Positions 8,531 to 16,120 of a stretch of DNA of 64,000 nt are shown here, in pieces; the first letter of the stretch is position 1, and every line of letters starts with the position of its first letter. The translations under genes and the position numbers were made by a program. This stretch comes from Ureibacillus thermosphaericus (GTDB lineage: Bacteria; Bacillota; Bacilli; Bacillales_A; Planococcaceae), in NCBI RefSeq assembly GCF_012396605.1, contig NZ_JAAXPW010000014.1, forward strand, positions 1-64,000. Direction: 5' to 3'. The notes beneath the pieces are model-generated. The model ran no database searches, was not told the DNA's origin, and saw only the letters and a list, made by a program, of their open reading frames with translations.

Positions 8531-9148
8531 ATGTATAGGGAAATTACAGTAGAACGAAGCATACTATATATTGAGCAATATCATGTAGACAAATTTATTG
8601 ATTTAGCGAAACAAAATAGCCAATTCAATTATCTAGTTAAAGAAGGCGCATTAAATACCATCGATGCTTGGATTATCGCCTTCAATATTTGGCTTTTATT
8701 GCTGCCCAATAAATACAATATCATTCACTCAGCTGAAAAAACCCTATACTACTCCTCGAATTTCGTTATACTAAATGCTCTTCAAGACAATGTACATTTT
8801 AACCAATTAAAGTTCCGTGAAAATCGCCCAGAACTATTATATTATATCATGTCACTCCAACTAGCTACAGGATTAAACGAATGGATTTTACGCGTGATGA
8901 TCAAACATGATTTAACATATATGATTGAAAGAAATAAAAAACGTATCTATTTTGATGCTCATTTAGGATCAGAAGATGAAATTCAATCCTTTTTAGAAGA
9001 TCAATCGAAGTTTGTAAAGGCAGCTGTGAAAGAACTGCATTCTACTAATTCATTTGATCGAATGATAAGAAATGCAATTGATGAAGCATACAAAGTATAT
9101 AATAAACATCTCGAACGGTTAGCAAAAGAAAAATTGAAACGAGGATAG
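8531..9148 (+). CDS. Hypothetical helical protein, 205 residues
   Basis: No family recognised. The sequence is predicted largely helical. It has a hydrophobic stretch near residues 42-56 (IDAWIIAFNIWLLLLPNKY) that is amphipathic rather than clearly transmembrane, and a charged C-terminal helix ending ERLAKEKLKRG. No Cys pairs, no Walker or DNA-binding motif seen. A GTG at 8522 is in frame, but AAAGGGGTG is better spaced for ATG 8531. It stands alone, followed by a palindromic terminator at 9199-9241. Confidence 0.65.
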   Translation: MYREITVERSILYIEQYHVDKFIDLAKQNSQFNYLVKEGALNTIDAWIIAFNIWLLLLPNKYNIIHSAEKTLYYSSNFVILNALQDNVHFNQLKFRENRPELLYYIMSLQLATGLNEWILRVMIKHDLTYMIERNKKRIYFDAHLGSEDEIQSFLEDQSKFVKAAVKELHSTNSFDRMIRNAIDEAYKVYNKHLERLAKEKLKRG

Positions 9149-9198
9149 TAAAATCTTGTTTCGACTACTTCAGGAGCAAAGGTCTATAAATTAGAAGC

Positions 9199-9241
9199 GA
9201 GGGTGTCCAGAAAGTTTTCGACTTTCTAGACACCCTCTTTC
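9199..9241 (+). terminator. Long palindromic terminator, repeated-family copy A
   Basis: A ~17-bp near-perfect stem (GAGGGTGTC..AGAAAGT / ACTTTCT..GACACCCTC), then T-rich sequence on the plus strand. It ends the 205-residue gene. The stem, plus an upstream CAGGAGCAAAG, recurs at 30310-30386 (copy B), and a diverged stem lies at 25222-25266 (copy C). Confidence 0.75.
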
Positions 9242-9252
9242 CTATTTAATCA

Positions 9253-9570
9253 TTAATTGTTTTCTAATGTTGAGACAACTTCAGAAATTACGATTACATT
9301 TTCGAGTGTAGGGGCTTCTTCGCTATTACCGCTTGGACGTTTATGAGCTTCTTTAAATGCATCACTTGCTCTCCACGCCTCAAATTCTTCGAGTGAATCC
9401 CAATACATAACGACGTTCATTTCATCGTAGTCTTCAAATTGTGTACTTACGAGTACTTCTACTTTACGAAATCCTTTAAACGTTAATAATGGACCAGGTT
9501 GCGTGAAGAGTGGTGCCATCTTTTTTGCCAAGCCTTTTTTCACTTTAATTCGATTAGTTACTGTATACAT
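9253..9570 (-). CDS. Haem-degrading monooxygenase-like protein (IsdG/HmoA type)
   Basis: 105 residues, a single antibiotic-biosynthesis-monooxygenase/IsdG-like ferredoxin fold domain. It has the N-terminal strand with Asn (TVTNRIKVKKG). It also has the signature W-x(n)-F-x-x-W-x-x-S-x-x-F-x-x-AH region (YWDSLEEFEAWRAS.. FKEAHKR) that in IsdG/HmoA provides the haem-proximal Trp and His. It likely opens haem to release iron; substrate is inferred from family. ATG 9570 is preferred because AAAGGAG lies about ten bases upstream, and an upstream in-frame extension is unsupported. Confidence 0.8.
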   Translation of the reverse strand: MYTVTNRIKVKKGLAKKMAPLFTQPGPLLTFKGFRKVEVLVSTQFEDYDEMNVVMYWDSLEEFEAWRASDAFKEAHKRPSGNSEEAPTLENVIVISEVVSTLENN

Positions 9571-9652
9571 AAAAACAAAACTCCTTTTTGAATTTTTGAA
9601 ATTCATTATAATAATTAAAACATTATTTTAATAGAACAGCAATTTATAAGCC

Positions 9653-10633
9653 TCAATCATCTAGCAAAATGTCAAAATGGAACGTTTCATCCGTGATAGG
9701 CTCTACTTTTGCTAAGGCATATGTGGAACCCTTTTGAGAAAAGAAATCATATGTGGAACCTTCATTTCGTATTCCATTCATCACGATTGGATGAATTTCT
9801 TCTTCAGGAAACATTGTATCGAACCCTAAATTCATTAATGCTTTATTCCCATTATAGCGAATATACGCCTTCACCTCATCTTCCAAACCTGTTCCTCGAT
9901 AAATTTCATCTGTATAACGCAATTCATTATCATATAAATCTAGCAATAATTCATAGCCCCAATTTTTTAATTCATCTTGTTGTTCTTTAGAAAATTGATT
10001 AAAAATGTTTTGTGCGAATATTCCAACAGCCACCCCATGAATGGATTCATCCCTCAATATTAGCGAAATCACCTCTGCGCTGTTCCTTAAAATGCCTTGT
10101 CCCCCTAAATAGAGCGGATAGAAAAAACCAGAATAAAATAAAAAGGATTCGAGCATGACGGAAGCAAACATCGCTTTCCATAGGCTGACTAAATCATTTT
10201 CCTTAATAGACGAATATATATTGGCAATTTTTGAAGTTTTATATTGTAATAGTTGATTTTTTTTTACCCATTGAAAAATTTCTTCGATTTCGTCGTTATG
10301 ACAAAGGGTTGTAAAAATATACGAATAGGATTTCGCATGAATGGCTTCAAAGGCACCAAATACCGTTAATACAGCTTTTTCTTGTAAATTGGGATTGTAT
10401 TTTGCTATTTCATTCATCCCGATATTTGTTTGAATTGTATCGAGCAGCGTCAGTCCACCAAACACTTTTTTATATGTTTCTTGATGCTCAAAATTTCTCC
10501 ATTGTTGAATATCCTTTGAAACTGCAATTTCTTCTGGAAACCACATTTGTTTCCATTGTTGATCCCAAAAAATTTTAGCAAGACTGCTTGCTGACTGATT
10601 CCAATTGACTGCTTCGTATGTTAAATTGTACAT
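9653..10633 (-). CDS. nrdF: Class Ib ribonucleotide reductase, beta subunit
   Basis: 326 residues. The radical-generating dimetal (Mn/Fe) tyrosyl-radical subunit of the aerobic class Ib enzyme that makes deoxyribonucleotides. Ligand-helix signatures are visible (FGAFEAIHAKSYSYIF near 105-120, DESIHGVAVG near 195-205). It begins with MYNLTYEAVNW at 10633; the longer frame that starts at 10741 runs through the nrdE 3' end and is spurious. The start overlaps the nrdE stop by 13 bases, implying coupled translation. NrdI is encoded two genes upstream, consistent with a dimanganese cofactor assembled by NrdI. Confidence 0.95.
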   Translation of the reverse strand: MYNLTYEAVNWNQSASSLAKIFWDQQWKQMWFPEEIAVSKDIQQWRNFEHQETYKKVFGGLTLLDTIQTNIGMNEIAKYNPNLQEKAVLTVFGAFEAIHAKSYSYIFTTLCHNDEIEEIFQWVKKNQLLQYKTSKIANIYSSIKENDLVSLWKAMFASVMLESFLFYSGFFYPLYLGGQGILRNSAEVISLILRDESIHGVAVGIFAQNIFNQFSKEQQDELKNWGYELLLDLYDNELRYTDEIYRGTGLEDEVKAYIRYNGNKALMNLGFDTMFPEEEIHPIVMNGIRNEGSTYDFFSQKGSTYALAKVEPITDETFHFDILLDD

Positions 10634-12714
10634 GCTACACATTCCTCCAGTGATTGTAATCGTTGGCGTACATAATAGACCGTTTTGATTCCTCGCATCC
10701 AAGCATAAATATAGGCTTTCGCTAATTGTTCCGTCGTCCACTTGTCTGTTACATATAAAGTCATTGAGATACCTTGATCAACATGCTTTTGTGCAGCGAC
10801 GTATAAATCAATGATTTTATAGACATTCATGTCATATGCTTCTACGTATAAATGTTGATTGTCATTATTTAAAAATGGCATTGGATAAATCGTGCGGCTA
10901 TCTGCATAATCTCGTATCTCTACTCGCTCAGTAATGGGTGCAATGGATGCCGTACAAGAACGAACGTAAGAAATCGAGCCGGTTGGTGCGATTGCTAACC
11001 GATAAGCATTAAATAATCCGTATTTCATTACATCTTCTTTCAATTTTCTCCACATTTCTTTTGTAATGATTGGAACATTACCTAAAGCTTTTTTTACCAA
11101 TTCACTAGGTTCCTTTTCCAATTTATTCACGTACTTTTCAAAATAATGACCATTTGCATATTCGCTTATTTCAAATCCGTAAAAAGTTTCACCTTTTTCT
11201 TTCGCAAGTAGCATCGATGCTTTTAATGAAAAGAAGTTCAATGCTTCCATAAAGTAATCGATAAATTCAATTGATTCTTTTGATCCATATAATATATTTT
11301 GAGTTACAAGATGTCCGTGCAAATTCATAACACCTAATCCGACAGAATGCATCATCTGGTTTGCTTTTTTTACAGATGGAACGTTTTTTATATTGGTCAT
11401 TAAAGACACTTGTGTTAACAAACGCATGGCTGTATCTACTAACTCTTCAAAATCATGAAACTTTGTCGCATGGTGAATATCTAATGATCCAAGATTGCAA
11501 GATACGTCTAATCCATATTCATTTGGTGTATCTTGATCATTAATGATGCTCGTTTGTTGAACTTGTAAAATTTCAGTACAGAGGTTGGACATTTTGACTC
11601 TTCCAAGTTTTTTTAGTGGATGTTGTTTATTTACATTATCATCAAATATTTCAAAAGGATATCCGGATTCGAATTGGCTCTTTTTGATTTCCGTATATAG
11701 TTTTCTAGCATTGATTTGCTTTAACTTTCGTATATTTGGGTTGTTCAACAACTCCCCGTACATTTCCGTTATGCTTATTTCAGACATTCTTTTTCCGTAT
11801 TCTCGATAAATATCATAAGGACTAAAAAGAACGATATCTTCATCTTTTTTCATCAGTTCAAAAAATATATCTGGAATAATGACACCAGTCGATAAAGTTT
11901 GTAACCGAATTTTTTCGTCGGCATTCGGCTTCTTAGAAGAAATAAATTCTTCAATATCCGCGTGGAAAATATTTAAATAAGCAACACCTGAACCATTCCG
12001 TTGTCCTAATTGATTGGAATAAGAAAAGGCATTTTCTAATAATTTTGCAACGGGCATAACACCGCTTGCCCGATTGGCGATACCTTTTATCGGATCACCC
12101 AAAGGTCTTAAATCCGTTAAATTTACCCCTACCCCTCCGCCAAGCCTTGAGAGTTCTAAACAATAACCGAGGTTTTCTGCAATGCTATTCATCGAATCAT
12201 CCATGGATAATTTAAAACAACTTACCAATTCCCCACGCGCTTTTTTACCGCTATTCAGTGTGGTTGGTGTTGCTGGTTGAAAAGCCTCCATCATCGCACG
12301 AATTGCTTTTTCTGCCAACAATTCATCACCATTCGCTAAATATAAGGCGATAATGCTCATCCGATCCTCATAAGTTTCTAAAATTTCTTTTCCATCTCGA
12401 CTTTTCATTGCGTAACTTTCAAAAAATTTGCTCGCGCTCATAAATGTTTGAAATCGAAAACGATAAGAATACGCAATGTCAAAAATTTTATTTATAAATT
12501 CGAAAGAATATTTTTGTAAAAATTCTTTCTCATAATATCCTTCTTCAATGAAAAAGCGAATCTTTTCTTCCAAACTAGAAAACTTCCGCATTTTCTGATT
12601 AACATGTTCGATAAAATATTGACGAGTAGCCTCTCGATCTTTCTCTAAATCAATTTTTCCTGTTTGGTGGTAGTGATTCAAAATTTCATTATTCAAAGTT
12701 AAATAGCTTTTCAT
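10621..12714 (-). CDS. nrdE: Class Ib ribonucleotide reductase, alpha subunit
   Basis: 697 residues. Catalytic subunit reducing ribonucleoside diphosphates. No N-terminal ATP-cone, as expected for class Ib. Substrate-site cysteine in GELVSCFKLSMDD, active-site Cys in CNLGSLDI, and the C-terminal redox pair CVACTI at the extreme end are all present. The segment GGGVGVNLTDLRPLG is family-typical. GTG (12717) and ATG (12714) are both possible; AAAGGAG fits the ATG. It overlaps nrdF and follows nrdI directly. Part of nrdH-like-nrdI-nrdE-nrdF under the cobalamin riboswitch at 13453-13622. Confidence 0.97.
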   Translation of the reverse strand: MKSYLTLNNEILNHYHQTGKIDLEKDREATRQYFIEHVNQKMRKFSSLEEKIRFFIEEGYYEKEFLQKYSFEFINKIFDIAYSYRFRFQTFMSASKFFESYAMKSRDGKEILETYEDRMSIIALYLANGDELLAEKAIRAMMEAFQPATPTTLNSGKKARGELVSCFKLSMDDSMNSIAENLGYCLELSRLGGGVGVNLTDLRPLGDPIKGIANRASGVMPVAKLLENAFSYSNQLGQRNGSGVAYLNIFHADIEEFISSKKPNADEKIRLQTLSTGVIIPDIFFELMKKDEDIVLFSPYDIYREYGKRMSEISITEMYGELLNNPNIRKLKQINARKLYTEIKKSQFESGYPFEIFDDNVNKQHPLKKLGRVKMSNLCTEILQVQQTSIINDQDTPNEYGLDVSCNLGSLDIHHATKFHDFEELVDTAMRLLTQVSLMTNIKNVPSVKKANQMMHSVGLGVMNLHGHLVTQNILYGSKESIEFIDYFMEALNFFSLKASMLLAKEKGETFYGFEISEYANGHYFEKYVNKLEKEPSELVKKALGNVPIITKEMWRKLKEDVMKYGLFNAYRLAIAPTGSISYVRSCTASIAPITERVEIRDYADSRTIYPMPFLNNDNQHLYVEAYDMNVYKIIDLYVAAQKHVDQGISMTLYVTDKWTTEQLAKAYIYAWMRGIKTVYYVRQRLQSLEECVACTI

Positions 12715-12716
12715 CA

Positions 12717-13082
12717 CTAAATCTCCTTTTGAATTACTCTGTTATAATAATCAATTATGGCATCATAATTTTTCTGAAATCCGCGTAATTCTATCTTTTG
12801 AACAATGGGAATTCCGTACCTTTCGTTAATCAAATGAGCAGAACGGCAAAAATAAGCATGGCCGAAATTCGAGTTCCCACTTGCAATAACACCCTTACAG
12901 AAACGAACATTATGTTGTAAAAACCTTTCCACAATTTGTGGTACTTCGCCTAATCCATCGGTATAGGTGAACAATAAGAAGGGTTCATTCAAAATAAGAT
13001 CATCGCGAATTTCAATGTGGGGTAATTCTAATTGATGAACGATAAAACGCACGTTGCCCGTTCGAGAAGCATAAGCAATCAT
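12717..13082 (-). CDS. nrdI: NrdI flavodoxin-like protein
   Basis: 121 residues. Flavodoxin-like FMN protein that supplies the oxidant for Mn2-tyrosyl radical assembly in NrdF. The FMN-phosphate loop is the short SRTGNVRF at residues 6-13, followed by FTYTDGLGEVP and the GVIASGNSNFG loop, all characteristic of NrdI. ATGA overlap with the upstream glutaredoxin-like gene and near-abutment with nrdE indicate one mRNA. Confidence 0.93.
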   Translation of the reverse strand: MIAYASRTGNVRFIVHQLELPHIEIRDDLILNEPFLLFTYTDGLGEVPQIVERFLQHNVRFCKGVIASGNSNFGHAYFCRSAHLINERYGIPIVQKIELRGFQKNYDAIIDYYNRVIQKEI

Positions 13083-13309
13083 ACTGTGATCCTGCTAATG
13101 AATTTTTTTATATTTTCTATGTTATCCATTAGCTCTCCATCGATTTCGATTACAGGGACAGAAAGGAATCCAGCATTCAATAATTTTTCTTTCGCTTCTT
13201 CATTGTGATCAATCAAAATTTCTTCATATTTCCCTTCATAACCAAGTTGATTTAATTCGTATTTCATCAACAAACATTTTGGGCAAACTTTTTTTGAATA
13301 TAATTTCAT
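13079..13309 (-). CDS. NrdH-like glutaredoxin
   Basis: 76-residue thioredoxin-fold protein with a CPKC redox motif at residues 9-12, a cis-Pro in SVPVIEID and a C-terminal helix. It probably acts as the electron donor (NrdH role) to NrdE. The sequence is closer to a generic small glutaredoxin than to classic NrdH (CVQC), so the symbol is withheld. I set the start at ATG 13309 (MKLYSKKVCPKC) with GGGAGAAGGA upstream. The longer open frame to 13453 runs through the terminator and riboswitch and is not coding. It overlaps nrdI by ATGA. Confidence 0.88.
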   Translation of the reverse strand: MKLYSKKVCPKCLLMKYELNQLGYEGKYEEILIDHNEEAKEKLLNAGFLSVPVIEIDGELMDNIENIKKFISRITV

Positions 13310-13346
13310 TTCCTTCTCCCTTTCTACCATTCTTTTATGAAAATAA

Positions 13347-13376
13347 AAAAGCCATACCTTTTTCGGTATGGCTTTG
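13347..13376 (-). terminator. Attenuator terminator downstream of B12 riboswitch
   Basis: Leftward: stem AAAGCCATACC / GGTATGGCTTT with loop GAAAA, then a T run, ~40 bases before the nrdH-like start. A second strong stem (13395-13428, ATTTCCTAG pairs) lies between it and the aptamer. The arrangement fits B12-induced transcription termination before nrdHIEF. The exact switching helix is inferred. Confidence 0.8.
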
Positions 13377-13452
13377 AAATGGAAACAGTCAGGTACTAGG
13401 AAATGGACCGTCTTGCTTCCATTTCCTAGCCCCCGAAGAAATGAGCAATTCA

Positions 13453-13622
13453 CGTTTATTAGGCAGGTCTCCTGGCTTATGCTTCATCCTCCAAGTTCCC
13501 TTCCCATACAAATTTGTACAGTGGATTTGAACTTTTCGTCAGCAATTACAGTTGCGGGGACAGCGTCAGATTTTCACTGACTTCCCTTTTAATCTACTAT
13601 ATATAGTAGAACCTAATAAACG
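13453..13622 (-). ncRNA. Cobalamin (B12) riboswitch controlling nrdHIEF
   Basis: Leftward, the conserved core is clear: GTCCCCGCAACTGTAA in the middle and the 3' signature GCCAGGAGACCTGCC. The outer P1 stem forms between CGTTTATTAGG at ~13612-13622 and CCTAATAAACG at ~13453-13463. This is the adenosylcobalamin-class aptamer. It sits between the cob operon and the class Ib reductase genes and is followed by a terminator. From known cases, B12 binding should switch off the B12-independent reductase when a B12-dependent class II enzyme can take over. Confidence 0.93.
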
Positions 13623-13750
13623 AAATGCTATATATTGTGTTTTCGTGTTTCATTGTAACATGTAGTATTGTTAATTACAAGCTTATTTGGTAAATGATAC
13701 AGTATCTACTAAAATCATTCACTCGATACGTAGAACTTAAGAACGGTTGG

Positions 13751-14164
13751 TTAATTTTCCTCTTTTAATATCTCAGGAATACCATACCAAACGCGAATGA
13801 CTTTCTCACTTTTCTCAAAAAGTTGTTGATACAATCTACCACAAGTATCTCTCAAATGACGATCCTCTTTTGAAAGCGGCACTATTCCACGTCCGATATC
13901 CGTACAAATACAAATTAGGTTTGTCTTATAATCTAAATTCATTAATTTCCCCATTATTTGTGATACGATTTCATCTTCCGATAAATCCGGGACGAGCAAA
14001 ATCATTTTTTCAAAACTACCTATAATAACGTATTCATCTTTTGTAAAAGGGCCTTCCGGTATTTCGCCTTCATAAAAATAACAGCGATTCGCACCTATTT
14101 CTTTTAACATGTTACTTACAAATTTTCGTTTACCATTATAGGCGCCTCCAATAACTGATTGCAT
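13751..14164 (-). CDS. Degenerate CobU-like paralogue
   Basis: 137 residues, shorter than true CobU (~185). It opens with a P-loop-like IGGAYNGKRKFV, where the Walker A Ser/Thr after GK is Arg. The central part is reduced, and the CobU C-terminal signature (CTDIGRGIVPL followed by RHLRDTCGRLYQQ) is kept. The C-terminal WYGIPE also resembles CobU ends. It may regulate or assist the full CobU encoded three genes upstream, or bind a nucleotide without kinase activity. The start overlaps the cobC-like 3' end by 49 bases, with GGGGGAAG as ribosome site. Last gene of the cob operon. Confidence 0.75.
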   Translation of the reverse strand: MQSVIGGAYNGKRKFVSNMLKEIGANRCYFYEGEIPEGPFTKDEYVIIGSFEKMILLVPDLSEDEIVSQIMGKLMNLDYKTNLICICTDIGRGIVPLSKEDRHLRDTCGRLYQQLFEKSEKVIRVWYGIPEILKEEN

Positions 14165-14712
14165 TCTCTTCCCCCTTTCAAAGATTCAATATCGTCCCAA
14201 CATAGGGTATAAATCATCCGATGCTGTGCAATAACATCTTGAAAACTTTTCTCTTTTTGAAATTTCGATAGGATAACACGAATGACACCACCGTGGACGA
14301 CAAACACATATTCTCCACCACAGCTCACGATTTGATGAAAACAATTTAAAATCCGTTCTTTAAACGAAACAAAAGATTCACCATTTGGTGGCGCAGCTTT
14401 CTCTGGTGAATCAATCCACTGCCGATACGCTGGATTATCTTTTAATTCATCATAAGTTTTCATTTCAAAATCTCCAAAATGTAATTCCCTTAATTGAAAA
14501 AAAGGATGGTATTTTGCCTCGGGGAAATAAAGTTGCGCTGTTTCTATGCAGCGCTTTAAGTCACTGCCAAATACATCCTTAGTATGAATCGGTACTTGAC
14601 AATTTGCTGTTTGTATGTATATCGATTCATTCGTCCATCCAATATATTTTCGCTCTAAATTCGCTTTCGTTTTTTCATGCCGAATTAAATGAACAGTAAC
14701 AGCATTCCCCAT
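14116..14712 (-). CDS. cobC: Alpha-ribazole phosphatase-like histidine phosphatase
   Basis: 198 residues of the histidine-phosphatase superfamily. It has the catalytic LIRHEKT near residue 9 (RHE in place of the usual RHG), GSDLKRCIETA near 48, the acidic ELHFGDFEMKTYDEL near 72, and the second catalytic His in VVHGGVIRV near 140. Next to cobS and cobU it most likely removes the phosphate from alpha-ribazole-5'-phosphate or adenosylcobalamin-5'-phosphate. It overlaps both cobS and the CobU-like paralogue, implying coupled translation. The symbol rests on context. Confidence 0.8.
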   Translation of the reverse strand: MGNAVTVHLIRHEKTKANLERKYIGWTNESIYIQTANCQVPIHTKDVFGSDLKRCIETAQLYFPEAKYHPFFQLRELHFGDFEMKTYDELKDNPAYRQWIDSPEKAAPPNGESFVSFKERILNCFHQIVSCGGEYVFVVHGGVIRVILSKFQKEKSFQDVIAQHRMIYTLCWDDIESLKGGRECNQLLEAPIMVNENL

Positions 14713-15458
14713 AATGCCAATTCCATCCCTTCATATAAAGCACCTAGCAAGTCTCCCGTCATTCCGCCAAAATGGCGATATGTCCAATGCCGATAAATCC
14801 AAGTCATCACAAACATGCTAAATGTTAAAACAAATAGTTTATATTCATTTAACACAAAACCTGTTATGAGGATAATGAATATATAACACGCAATATAAAT
14901 CCATAACGATTTTGCCTTCACATGTTTTTTAAAGTAGGCTGCCAATCCAGATTCCTTCACATTTACTGACAGATTGAAATAAATCAATATTGCTAATCGA
15001 CATAAGACAGGTAAGATGATAAAAAATAAATAAAAGTTTGTTGGACGCTGATGTAAATACTCATAAAATATGCCGATTTTCAGTAGAACAATGAGCACTA
15101 GATTGATAGCACCAAAAGCTCCAATACGGGAATCGCTTAATATTTCTAGTCGTTTTTCTTTATCTCTATAAGAAAAATAAGCATCGCTTAAATCGATCCA
15201 ACCATCGAGATGCAACCCACCCGTCATCATAATATTGATAATGACAATGATTATTGCTAAGAAAAGTGTAGTAAAATGAAAATAAACATCATTCAGTAGA
15301 ATGACAAGTACAACGATTACCCCCATAAAGAAGCTAATGAAAGGCATTGTGCCAAACATAGCTGTAACAGTTTTATTATTCATTGGAAGTGTCTTACGAA
15401 TGGGGAAAGAAGTAAAAAATTGAAGAGATAATAATAACCCTGCAATAATATTTTTCAC
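14685..15458 (-). CDS. cobS: Adenosylcobinamide-GDP ribazoletransferase
   Basis: 257-residue polytopic membrane enzyme that joins adenosylcobinamide-GDP with alpha-ribazole (phosphate) to form the cobalamin lower-ligand loop. The CobS signature GGLHLDGWIDLSDAYFS with acidic residues lies near residue 75, and DSRIGAFGA near 105. There are at least six hydrophobic helices. GTG 15458 is preferred, with AGGCGG seven bases upstream, giving the typical N-terminus GLLLSLQFFTSFPI. It follows cobU by 11 bases. Confidence 0.92.
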   Translation of the reverse strand: MKNIIAGLLLSLQFFTSFPIRKTLPMNNKTVTAMFGTMPFISFFMGVIVVLVILLNDVYFHFTTLFLAIIIVIINIMMTGGLHLDGWIDLSDAYFSYRDKEKRLEILSDSRIGAFGAINLVLIVLLKIGIFYEYLHQRPTNFYLFFIILPVLCRLAILIYFNLSVNVKESGLAAYFKKHVKAKSLWIYIACYIFIILITGFVLNEYKLFVLTFSMFVMTWIYRHWTYRHFGGMTGDLLGALYEGMELALWGMLLLFI

Positions 15459-15469
15459 AAAAACACCGC

Positions 15470-16024
15470 CTATTTTCTGCGTACGCAAATACCATAATCC
15501 AACTCATATGCTTCATCACAAATTGAGACAATCCATTGATGAAGAGTTCCGAGGAGTTTTCGATATAGTTGGACTTCTTGGAATGAAGATGGTACTTCAT
15601 CAAGCACTTCATTTGAAACAATTAAGATGATAACACCATTTTCTTTCCATTGCGTTATTGCCTGTTGAAACTGATTTATCCATTGATGTATTTTATGTAA
15701 TCGATCTTCTTTTAAATGTTCCGTCTTGTATAAAATATTGTTCAGCCAAGTTGTTATACAATCCCATAATACAATGTCATTCTCATGAAAACTTTGTACA
15801 GGCAACTCATCAATTACGTCTATTGTATACCATGGCTTTTTCGAGCGTTCTCGATCCTTTTGATGGCGAACAATTCTTCTTTTCATTTCTTCATCGAAGG
15901 GGACACCGGAAGCTAAATAATAAAGGCCTTTTTGGTTTTGTTCGAAAAACTTTACAGCCACACTTTCTGCAAAGGAACTTTTACCACTTCGAACCCCGCC
16001 TGTAATAAAAATGATTTTTCCCAT
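15470..16024 (-). CDS. cobU: Adenosylcobinamide kinase / guanylyltransferase
   Basis: 184 residues. Bifunctional CobU/CobP that phosphorylates adenosylcobinamide and transfers GMP to it. An intact P-loop GGVRSGKS lies at residues 8-15. ASGVPFDEEMKRRIVRHQKDR carries the His used for GMP attachment in the family. DIVLWDCITTWLNN and VSNEVLDEVPSS complete the pattern, with a slightly diverged C-terminal block. ATG 16024 has AGGAGGGG upstream; the frame to 16054 lacks support. First gene of a cobU-cobS-cobC-cobU' operon. Confidence 0.93.
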   Translation of the reverse strand: MGKIIFITGGVRSGKSSFAESVAVKFFEQNQKGLYYLASGVPFDEEMKRRIVRHQKDRERSKKPWYTIDVIDELPVQSFHENDIVLWDCITTWLNNILYKTEHLKEDRLHKIHQWINQFQQAITQWKENGVIILIVSNEVLDEVPSSFQEVQLYRKLLGTLHQWIVSICDEAYELDYGICVRRK

Positions 16025-16054
16025 TCTCTCCCCTCCTCTAATATATTTTCCCAA

Positions 16055-16099
16055 AAAATAGAGCTGTCCAAAATGAGTATATCATTTTATGGACAGCCT
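16055..16099 (-). terminator. Terminator of the ger operon
   Basis: Leftward, stem AGGCTGTCCATAAAATGA / TCATTTTGGACAGCT with TATTTTTT after it, downstream of the GerC-type gene. It separates the germination operon from cobU. Confidence 0.85.
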
Positions 16100-16120
16100 G
16101 CGAAAAATATATTTTATTTA

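Noticed and set aside
9595-9640. Possible Fur box before the haem-monooxygenase-like gene
   Set aside because: The TTATAATAATTAAAA stretch is only a partial match in very AT-rich DNA and shows no convincing dyad.
10634-10741. N-terminal extension of nrdF to 10741
   Set aside because: It overlaps the nrdE 3' end in another frame; NrdF proteins start near MYNLTYEAVNW.
13310-13453. N-terminal extension of the NrdH-like frame to 13453
   Set aside because: It spans the attenuator terminator and the end of the cobalamin riboswitch; a proper SD precedes ATG 13309.
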